Shown in pieces: positions 38,154 through 49,547 of a stretch of 64,000 bases of DNA. A program made the position numbers and the translations under genes. This DNA comes from Stratiolaelaps scimitus (lineage: Eukaryota > Arthropoda > Arachnida > Mesostigmata > Laelapidae). The stretch lies in NCBI GenBank assembly GCA_019614645.1, contig JABWDB010000009.1, positions 7,235,501 to 7,299,500 of the forward strand, written 5' to 3'. The notes beneath the pieces are model-generated. The model was not told the DNA's origin. It did not search any database and worked only from the letters and a program-made list of their open reading frames with translations. Within the stretch, counting starts at the first letter, position 1. Every line of letters starts with the position of its first letter.

Positions 38154-41022
38154 TGATTGAAACAAGTTTGTAAGAACGACCCAGTAAATGAAAACCATTC
38201 CTCGGAAAATGAATTATTCTTAGGTTTGTTTTATCTATTTTGTTTGGTGATTTCATATAATCATTGCTCATATTCGTTTGTAGACATTATCGATCCATTA
38301 AGTCCATGATAATCAAGATAATGAGGTACACGTAGGCGTACACCTATATAGGGATTGTTAATATTACGACCAATCGTTACCTATTGTGACTATCCAAGGG
38401 ACAGTACATAGTAATTAGTACATGCTTTGTGTCCTTCGTATAAATCGATAACATCCTTCGTTTTTCTTGCGCGCTTCCAAGTTTGTCAATCAGACACCGC
38501 GCTTCGTCGCTTCCTCGTGAGACCTACGGAAAATCGACTTTACCGGCAACATTTCTTTGATAAGAACTGACATATGTTGTAATGACAAATATAAAACTGA
38601 CATCGTTCTCGAAAAGCTGTTTTGTCCTCCTTCGCCTTAACCCCCCCCGTCAATTGTGTGGTTAATGGAAGTAATTAGGATAATTATATATTTACCCCAA
38701 AAATGTTGTACCCAAACAATCGATCCGCATTAAGTTAATATTTACTTTAAGTTGCATACGGTGACTATTAGCAATGTACACTTCGTATGGGGGCAGCCGC
38801 TCTGTAAAATGAATCGGATCATAATAGTATTAACTCGATATATCATCCTTTCTCGGCAGTGTTTGCCTCTCGGCTTTTCATTACTGCAGTACTTCGATGG
38901 ATTTTGTGTCTTAGCGTGAGCCAACCCCGCTCATAAGCGTATGTATGTATCATCTTGGTTCTTAATTTGACTATTATTATTATTATTATTGGTCAAAGGA
39001 ATCTTTCCGCTTCGACGCTATTCGTGTGTATATGTCTATTTCCAGCAATAGGATAGAACCTGCCGAAGTAGCTGTAAACATCGTCCAGCATCATGGGAAT
39101 GTGAAAAAGGCAATGCACATCGAGAAGATATGCCGAATATAATTAGCCAATACCGGTGAATCGCATACACAGATACGGAGTTGGCTATGTAATGCATCGT
39201 ATTTTTGACTATAGTTGCGCCGGCTGAGTCAGACCTATATATTAGAGGAGGACATTGTCTGATGGATCTGAAAGGCAACATCAGGGTAAGTTTCTAACGG
39301 GACAAGATCCCAAGACGCCTCACGGCGTGGTGAGAAATTCGAAGAAATACATATATATATATATATAAAGACTATTCATTTTGCCACGCGTTCGGCCACA
39401 ATGGAAGCACGCTTCTCCTTCATCATACTCTGAGTGAATACGAAGACATAGATTTGCTGTAAATTTGGTACGTAATTAATGCAGTCGAAGAGTCGTATTA
39501 GTAGCAGTATTTAGTTGATGTATTCGCTGTGACACCCACTGCTTATGCATGTATATGTATATTCTCTCCTTTCTACTGGAATACGTCCTATATCTCACTC
39601 GGGTACTGGTTGTGTGTCATTCGATGCATGTCTCTGAGAGCGGCGGCGGCGGCGGTTCCCCCGCCGCCGGCAACGGCGCCGCGAGGTCAACCCCCCCCCC
39701 CCCGGGTCAAGCCCCTTTTTGGTCGATGACGCGCCCATAAAAGTGGGCTTTCTGTCGTCTTACTCGTACTACTTATCAGCAGCTCCAGCAACAAGAACAG
39801 AATCACAAGAGAGGCTTTTTTTGGACTCGTCGATATTGCACTGCGGAGTGATGCTGATACGGCCCGACGTTGGCGCGCTTGGACATCAATGTACGTCCAC
39901 ATATAACAGGTAAAAAAAATGAGCGTATGACATAATTGCTAGTAATACTAATACGACTACTATTTATGTTCATTATATTAATACAGGATATACCAAGAAT
40001 AATTAATAATAATAATAGTCATAATACACGATATAACAACAGACAATTATACAGACGTACGTGTTTGTTGCGTGTTTTTTCGTTTCCTACCGAAACTCGC
40101 AAAATGATACACTAGGCAAAAGTAACCCAGAGCCCATATGTTCCTGGCACACACACGCACACACGTAGGCTAACTAATGTCATTCATTAACATGTTCATA
40201 TGTATATTTAATTATCGGCCTATATTTGTACAGGAGTATGTCGACCTGACCGACTTGTCCGTTTCATCAATTTCAGTCAGCCTACAAAAATTCATGGGAG
40301 TCTACCGTCATTAACATCTGCATCTATTTCACGGCCGATCTACCTGAGCAATCAAGGTCCAAGAATGATTCGTTGCGAAACAGATCAGGGAATATCTCCG
40401 TTTGCCGTAGCCTCGAAATGCTGATACTCTGACATATAAGCCGTGCATGCGCATTCGTGTTTGAAGCACGCCACCTTTTGTATAATGTATTTATATCTGT
40501 ACACATGCATATCTGTATACGTCTACCATTTACTATATAGACGATCTATTTAATGTATATATATTAAACAGTTGACACTCGGGTTTTAACGACTCTGTTA
40601 TATATTGCTAGAGTTTATATATATATATATATATATATACTGCCAGAGAACGCCTATATTTCGCTTGCAGTAACCTGCATGAGCGCTTAGCGCGCCCTTG
40701 TCTTCGACACTACTTCGGCATCATCTATATTACACATCGATTCCATTATATTTTTCTTTCATTTTTTCAGCACTATACGTGATTCAGACAGATATCTGCA
40801 CAGATAGATGCGTTACGTGTCGCTGCTGTTAACGAGGAAATGTGTGTGTGTGTGTATCTGAACGAACACGTGCCCATTGTGGCCGGCCTTGTACTAAGAA
40901 GGACATCGTCCAACGTTAGTGCTTACGGGGCGCCCTATAAACGACCCCACCCCCCCATGGCGCCCCCGATGGCGTCCCCATTCTCATCACGAGTTGGTCT
41001 TTTCCCCTCGCTTCGATTGATT

Positions 41023-41408
41023 TCATTTACGCTTTCTTCGTGTCATCGCAAGTGGCGTAGCTGGCTGTTGTGCGCCGCTGCCGCCAGCAGCGAACGCAGT
41101 AGTCGATCCTGCTGCTATGGTTGTTGTATTCTCAGGGGTGGTAGCTCCAGTGGCTCTTCCGCCTACGGCCGCAGCGCCTCGACGTCGTCTGGTTGCCGTC
41201 GTCTGGTCGCCGTGACGGCCAGGGACAGCACGGGTGTCGATATCACCGGCGGCGCCGACCTCCTGTTCACCTAGTGCCATTCGGCCACTTCCGCCGCTGT
41301 CTAGTCGTTCCAGCACGATGTGACGCTTGTTCATAATACGACTGTAGAGGCGGGTGGTTTTAATTCTCAGATACCTGATTAGAGAATGAAACAGAAACAA
41401 GTGAGATA

Positions 41409-41446
<38 letters not shown>

Positions 41447-41960
41447 ATTGAATAGAACTCGTCTGTGGTATTGAAAGAGACAATGGCACGTCATCCTGGT
41501 TCAACTGGGTCATCGAATTTCTATCAACACACAAAATGTATCAACGGCATACACAGCTTGCTGGGAAAATTGAAGTGGACGCGAAGATGTGGGTTCACTT
41601 TGTAACTCGGATTCTTATGAATGGGAAGAACATCAACAAGCAATCCTACACGTAACGCTTGGTCAAAAGAGTCGAAACCTACAGAGCATCCTGTTGAATT
41701 CTCGCGCTGGTGGGGCTGATTCAGGCGCTGGACTCATAACCGATCATGAAAGGAATCAGGTTCGAGCTCCAGCCGAGACTCAATGATGCAATTCACCTCA
41801 ATCGAATGAATAATGTTAGCTCGTCGCGTGGTGACGTTTGACCGGCGTGAATATGATCCCACTTTTTCTACCCGTTTTCATATTTATTCGAGGTATTTTT
41901 TTCTTCAGCCCGTACGACGAGCAAGTCCCTTGGCCGGGGGCTCTGGGACTCCTTTGTATA

Positions 41961-42001
<41 letters not shown>

Positions 42002-45000
42002 TGTCGTACAGCTGCATCTATTTCAGACCTGATCATGGAGCGTGGGGTGACGAACTCGTTAGGCACAATGCCGTCGACGCCACTCTCGAAGAAGTAGAAG
42101 AGAGGGAACCAGATTCGTGTGCGCTTCGAGTCCATCTGCATAAGCGCGCGATTGTTCGCCAGCGTATGATAATAGAGGAACAGCCTCGTCGAGATATAGA
42201 AGGCGACAAACACATCAATCGAGTAGTGTTCGTGGGCAGCCAGAATGAAGAAGATGCCAAACAGGTTCACCACCCACGAGAGTGTATGCAAATAGTAGTA
42301 GCTCCGCGGTGAGTACTCGGTCACGAAAAAGTTGAGCAATGTGAGCACTGTAGTATGGCCGGAGAACATGTAGTCGCCGCACGTACGGACACCCTGTATC
42401 AGCATACCACCACCCTGCGAAGGGGGGTGAACAACAAGCAATCGCAATAGACAACAATATATCGTAATTGGTGACGATTATGACCACAATGAGCGAAACG
42501 GTGATTTTGAATAACTTATGGTTGAAGGTGATTAGATGTAAAACGGCATAATCACTTAGAAATGTTCTAGGCTCACTCACAGCCAGCATTGAAGGTCGAC
42601 GGTACTGCATAATCACTTATGACACAATATATATATATATATATATCGAGAGAGAAAGGTATCCACCGTGCATGTGTGCCAGTCGTACCTGCCAAATTTG
42701 AAATGCCTGCTGTATTTTTTGCCATACATCGCCTGGCTGACGGGCACGACACTCGAGATGCTTTCCTGGTACCGATAAAGACGTGATCAACATTGTCACG
42801 CACCTGCGCAGTCAGGGCCAACAGGACAGGGGACAAGCAATTAAAATTCGGAAAAGGAACAATTGAGCATTCGTGTAGTATACGCTTCATAGGCTGGAAG
42901 AATAGCAATGGCAATGTTAAGCTAGCGGTTTGTGTGATCACAACGATCATTATATAGCATTGTCAAATCATAATTGTAATTTATAATCATAATTGTTCAT
43001 TTGTTAGTTTGCCTGTTAAAGGGGTTAGCAAAAATTCGTTGTTTTCTGTTTTTATTTATAATGTTTATTGGTGAGCGCAGGTAACTATCAAAAAATAAAA
43101 GAGAGTTCGTCTCAACCACCCTACGACCTTTGACAACGACAGGTCATTGCTTTTTGTAATGGTTTATCTACCTGTGTGTTTGTTATTTTCTGTGTTGTAT
43201 TTTATCATTCATTAATTATACCAGGAATCCCTCTAGCATTTTTGCGGTTTCCGTAGAAGCAACCAAGCAGAGGATTGTCACTACGATTGTGATGTTGTTG
43301 TGCGGCCTTCAACCATAGCGAACGTACCGAAGCAGAAATACGGATCCGAACAATGAGAACTGTCGCCGCAACAGGATGAATCGGTGACGATGGAATATGA
43401 GAATGCCCACCCAGATGATGAACAGAAGAACGCCGGCCAGCTCGCACATGGCGAAGGCCCACGGGATATGGGGCACGTTGTCGAGGAAGATATCGGGCAA
43501 TGGAGGATAGGTCTCCATTGAGGGCACCCGGTCATGAACGATGACCATCACGAGCGATGTGAGTGCCGTCACGGCGAAGAAGTATCCCATAGCCACAACG
43601 GTCTTCCAGATCTCGGGCTTGAACCTGTTGTTACGAAACGAACGGATATTTCTATCAGCAAGAGGTCACGAAGCTGACGGCCGAGCCAGAGTTGGTATTG
43701 AGACCTGAACGAAAAGATGATCACTATAGTGAATGCGATATTATTGTGAATGGCGGATTGTTTAGGGTTTGCGGTAGTTTGCAAATTGACGCAGATTGAT
43801 TTGGTTGGTTCATGGATTAGGCAAAACAAGACCATTCGTTGACTAGGTTTCCAAGAGAGTTCTCCGACAGATTTTCTCTTTATACTATATAATGACAACA
43901 CGGTATATCCTCTATGAACATTGTGGTATAATGGGAATTTTATTTGTTAGTCATTTTTGAGTCGGGTTGGTCGTATCAGTTTTGTCACGCTAAATACACA
44001 CACACACACACGCACTGTAATGGAGGCTAAACATACTCGTTCTATAGATGTGTGGTCTGTGTGAGTCTGTGTGTGTGTGTGTGTGAGAGCATTTCAAATT
44101 GTATTATAAATAGGAGAACATGGTCCGAGTCATCGTGAAATTGCCCCTTGACTCATTCATACTGGTAGGATCTGTGATATTTTCGAATGTTTCGTTTACT
44201 ACAAGAGCAGTAACGTCACTCAATGCGAACTTGAAAACAGACGACAACCCTAAATATTGTATGGTGGAATATATATTTGATGGGCCCCCGAGTTTTCTAT
44301 ATGAAACTAATAAATTATTAGTAAGAAATTCGTTTGACCGTCATGCGCTCCGACTAGTTAAGGGGACCAGCGTGACTTCATTTCATAGGAAACCCGGCCC
44401 CGTATAATCCAATAATTATGAGTGTACGCTACCATAAAAACACAGAGATTGTATGCTATCCACTGCGAAGTAGGCGATGTGACGTTCAACTTTACAGCAA
44501 CCAGTATCTGCTCCGATTTGTATGGTATTCATCGGACGAGACGCAAAGATGAGATATCCGTTGAAAGAACGACGTTTCTTGACGGGCACAATCATATTCA
44601 GCTAGATATTCCCTATTGGGGGGATTTCGTCCCCAATCTTGACCTTCGCCGGCGGTTCTGTTTGCTAAGCTTTGTCCGAGATCTGTCGATCGTCGAATTT
44701 TCGCTTTAACAGAGCACTCAAATAATAGTTTCGAGAACACAACGACATATCGATCTCCAATGCGATTTGACACGAGCAGCAGCGCTAGAAAGCTCTGGAG
44801 ATCGTAGTCTGACAAATATCGATGCGGTGTTCGGTGACGCTCCTCAGGAAAGTCACTCAGACTTTGCCAGCTGCTGATCTCGACGTAGCAAGCCGAATCA
44901 ACGCTAAATACATGAATACTTCCGCAGTAGTCCACGTGGCAAAGCTCCACTGGGCTGCGAGCCTCTCCGCGACAAGCTGTCCGCGTAGGTCTCGCGAGCG

Positions 45001-46407
45001 TCCTCTTTATTAAGGACAGTACGCGTTGGCGGAGTAACTTGAGTCTGGAAGCTTTCCGCGGCCGCCGGCCTTCCACGGAACTCTGAGCTGCGCAACTTGA
45101 GCCATGGCTACCAGCTTCGGTGGCCATTTCTTCGCTGCATTTTCTCAGTAAGTGGTAGAGCTGACGGCTGGGTTGAGTCTGAATTTCGTCCAGTAGATTC
45201 ATCTTTCAGCACATTATGATGACCGATCACTGATGTAGACATGTACGCTTCATCCGCCACCGAGATCAGCTAACACCAGCGAACGCATGAGCGATTGGAC
45301 AACTTTGAGGTGTGTTCTCTGCGGCCAAAGCTATCGACGGCGTACAAAGCCGCGGGTTCCACATGCTGAGAATGGCTAGTTAGCCGTTGGGTGAGTGGCA
45401 CTTCGTCATGCTAATAATAGCCCTCATATGATCGATGTCGGGAAAGGGTATACCACTGTTTCTAAAACGAGCCCAGCATCACCTAACCAAGCCGCCCATC
45501 AGCGACACACATGTGTTCAGTTGTGGGCGCGTGAACACGAACGAACGGACCTTGAAGCAAGGACACGAACAGTTACGCTGACCCACCCCCGCGTCAAGCA
45601 TCGCTTACACCAACAACCACTCGCGATTCTTGCCTCCTTCGCCGACCCCGGGGGCGTCCGTTGTTAACGTCTGGTCGTACCACCAGCTCCACTCGTAGAC
45701 ATATGTGCCACTCAAGCACACTGCCCCGGAATAACTGTGATCGTTATTAGGCTATCGCGCCCCGCCTTAAACGCAGTGTGTGACGATGCAATTGCATCTC
45801 GAGAAACAGGCAAAACCACACAGCCTGATAACAACGACAACAACAAACTCGCCGACTAACAAGCACTACTACAGCAATGATGATGATGATAGCCTACATT
45901 TCGGCCTACATCATCGCTTGGCGATTGTTCGCGAATTAACAAAACATCGAACGTCCTGCCATCTCCACGGTTTTCCACAAAAACGCCAATCGAATGGTGA
46001 CACGCATTACCAACACGCAATCACGTCGAGTACTCTAAAAAAACACGTTACACTACCCCTCGAATCGACTCGTGCAGACTCGTACCTATATCAGGGCCGG
46101 ATGGCCGGGCAGGCAGGCAACACTTACTTCTTTCGGGAGTTCGTATTAATGGGGGTGGTCTCATCATCATTCTCGAACGAGAATATCGACGTTGTGTCGC
46201 TATTGTCGCTCGCGTTTGCCTCCTCCTCCTCATCCTCGTCGTTGATGGCGTGTGCCGGCGCGACCTCTGATTCGTCTTCGGAGTTGTCGGACAACCCGGT
46301 CACCATCCGGTTCAGGTTACGACGTAGCCGAACCGGCCGACTTGAGGTCAACGAATGCCTGAGGGCAGAGAAGTTCAAATGGGTAACTTGAAGGCATTGG
46401 TATCATA

Positions 46408-46445
<38 letters not shown>

Positions 46446-49400
46446 ACCAATATTCCAAATGAGATGGTTTTCGTTTATTGGTGCAGTATATCTGTCTGTT
46501 TGACTGTCATATGACGCCGCCACATATGACTCAGCTCCGATATTTTCGGGGAGATTTTGAATCGTTTGACATATTCGTTTGGCGGTTAATTCGTGATAAT
46601 AGATCAGACGATATCGATGTCGTTGAGTTAGAAACAAGAAAACTAGCTCGCCGCGTTCAGGTCGACTACCCTGTTCACAGTGCGACTAAGAACGAGACTT
46701 CATTTCTATCGTCAAATGTTACGTAGCAAATAGGCAATACATAAGAAAAATGAACAACTTCTTCATTGTGTACATTCTTACCTAGGGGCCAGCTGGGCGG
46801 GACGCGATATGCAGGCATTTTTAAGTTGCCGAATATGTGCTGCAAGTATCTTAATATCGCCAAGGCATGGCAGGCTCATTGGGGGTGACCGAAGATCCGA
46901 TTCCCGCAGCTGAAGAAGCGCCTGACCCGAGATCCTGTGCTTCCTAAAACTCCTTTCAGCGTCAGGAACTCCAATACACGTAAGCCAGATGCCGACCTGT
47001 TGTACAATGTACCAAGGGATTGTTGTTGTTGTTGTTCTTAGGACTCTATGGGTTTACAGTAATGACTGTTGTAACAAAAAAAAATCGTATCATAAACGAA
47101 AGCTGACAAAAGTAGCTAACTGTGCTGCGAAATGCGTAAGCACAAAGATTGCTCCTTTGCGCTATATGCCCTGCACGAATGGAATTATAGATACTATAGT
47201 TTCAAGTTCCCCGGGGATCAGCCGTGCGCTGTTTAATTGCTACCCTGTGGGACAGGCGATGCTGTCGATACAGTATCGACACAATCGACATCGAACTATG
47301 CTAGAGAATGCCTTGCGGCGTTCTTGTGTCAGTGCGTTGGGGTGGCGGTCAACTCCATTGTCGAGGTACAACAATTGTTGAAACACAAACACACGATGAG
47401 TAAACCTCCTCAATTACGATAACGGCTGGAAACATTCGAATTTCGTCAAGTCATGTTTATATATACAGTGCACGAACACTTCTCTAATATAATCGTAATC
47501 TGAGCTGTCGGTGTAAGCCAAAACAGCGCTCGTAGCTGATAACGAATCAAAGAGACACTGCTGTCATAGACATAAGATCAGATTCGAGGGTTGAGCTTGA
47601 CTTCCTCGTAGGTTGCGACTTAGGCGCCTGTAATTAGTGCAATAACCATAATATTGTGCCGTATAACTATATAAAATTGGAGACAATTGTACCACGTTTA
47701 ACGGGTACAATTGTCGCCTACGTTTATAGTTAAATTAACATCACTATCAATATTTAAATAGGAAAACCATTGTTATCTTTACCACGTCGGCTAACGCTGG
47801 ATGGAACCTACTCACTGTGGGTTCAACCGGAGTAATTACACCTTTTAGAATTTCGGTCAACGGTTTTAATTCACGCTCGAACAACATCCACATACGGACA
47901 CGAGGTATTCGCTCCAACCATTATAGAGTCCGCTTCCACGAGTCCGGCTGACGGGCAGTCGATTCGTAATGCTTTGAGATGTCCACCATAGCTAAACACA
48001 GGTCGCGTAACTATTGTGTAATTCCAATCGGGATGGTGTCGGATCGCATGGCAGTACTTCTACCGATACGGTGGGCTGTAGCTCGTCACGCTGCTCGGCG
48101 GAAGCAATCCTTCAAATCACGCCATTGACAACTAAATGTTTGTAAATTCTGTCAAATCGCATGAAGATATGATCGATGGCCATTTCGCGTGTTCTGCAGT
48201 GTCGCCACCCTCCACCGCCTCGACGTAATTGACAACTTCGGGTGGTGTGGGGGCGGATCGTCATTGTGGCCACACTGATCACTTCTTGAAGAATTCTCAA
48301 AAATCCCGGTTTACCTATACCCGACACTCTGCAGCCAGAAATTGCATTGCCAACACCGGCCTTCCAAAAAGACGACCAAGCGAGCCAAGACTAGCGTGAT
48401 GTCGTTTGCTAGGGTTATGAGCAACTGGATTACCGTTCTTATTGCTTATCTTCTGGCTGTTGTCGATGGAATCGGATTACGGTTAAGATAGAGAAGGAGA
48501 TGGCTCACGATGAACACACGTTTACGAATTCGGCACATGAAAAAACCGTGGGAATTCAAAGGGAATCAACTACGAGCGTACAGCGCGAGGAGCACAGCGG
48601 AAATCGCTGAATGGCCCAGGTGTCATCGTGTGCTGCTTTTGAGTAAAGTTGATTTAACTGAGCAAACTGCAACAGCGGACGACTTTGACAATTGATCTGT
48701 GTCTAGCTCATATATTCCTCACCTATCCAGACATATCGGATACAAAACTACAGACGTAAAGCGGCAAGACGCCGGCTGGATCGGCAAAGCAAAGATTGCT
48801 ACGGCGTATCTTACTGTGTATCTCACGATGATACGGATTCTAAATACTGATAGTATATTCGAATACTAACCGTCTCCCTCGGAATGCATTATGACGGCCT
48901 TGGCCTGAGACGTTTCTCTCCAAATGAGCCCACTAATTATTGTATGTATTAAAATAGGCGTGATCAACTGGATGTTGAGTTCGACGGTGCGCTGCTGATT
49001 ATTATTGCTAATTACTTCTTGTAATAATACTGGATTAAATTATCCAGTTCAAGAGGGTCCGGTCGGTTTTTGAGTACAGCACGTGTTTTATCCAAACAGT
49101 TTCCAGTGAACACCCATCTGCACAGCTGGGATTATGTCAGATAAGAGGAGGCTATGTTTTACCGAGCGCACCCGGTGCCGACGGCGCCAACGCTTCGAAT
49201 GACACATATGCCGTTAACATCATTGAACTCTATCGGGTTCGCCTGCACATTTCTTGCATCTATCTTGCCTGAACTACAATTGTCGTCAATGGTTTTTAGA
49301 TCAAGTAGATACTGCATGGTCAGTTGACACTCGTGGACATTTTTCCCTCTAGCAAAACCCTTCTTTGAGATTCGCGCACGTTACGTCTTATTCTTGACTA

Positions 49401-49514
49401 TATATTCTAGGTTGGATTCGATGCTTCAATACATGACTCATTCACTTACTCTCAAACAGAGCCTACAGATTTCTGTTTCCTTGTCAAGACAGGACACCAC
49501 TGACAGAGTATATA

Positions 49515-49547
<33 letters not shown>

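Larger units (their letters stand above)
36910..41022. other. Convergent intergenic between BTB-TLDc and SAMD8
   Basis: No supported coding exon. It contains a strong hairpin (37189-37257), several TA tracts, an AT-rich middle, and a GC-rich patch at 39641-39710 with a 13-base C run. The 3' UTRs of the flanking genes should lie at its two ends. Confidence 0.45.

Noticed and set aside
41900..42028. SAMD8 ending by read-through into the TA repeat (repeated Ile-Tyr)
   Set aside because: A phase-consistent splice from 42029 to 41374 gives a normal coding exon. The Ile-Tyr run is translated microsatellite.
45780..46391. 203-residue plus-strand open frame
   Set aside because: It overlaps SAMD8 exon 3 in antisense; its Ser-rich part is the mirror of that exon's acidic repeat. 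The minus-strand exon has splice sites and family similarity.
49500..49545. CRISPR-like or satellite array from repeated TA blocks
   Set aside because: Pure dinucleotide repeats without spacers; the genome is eukaryotic and no Cas-like gene is present.
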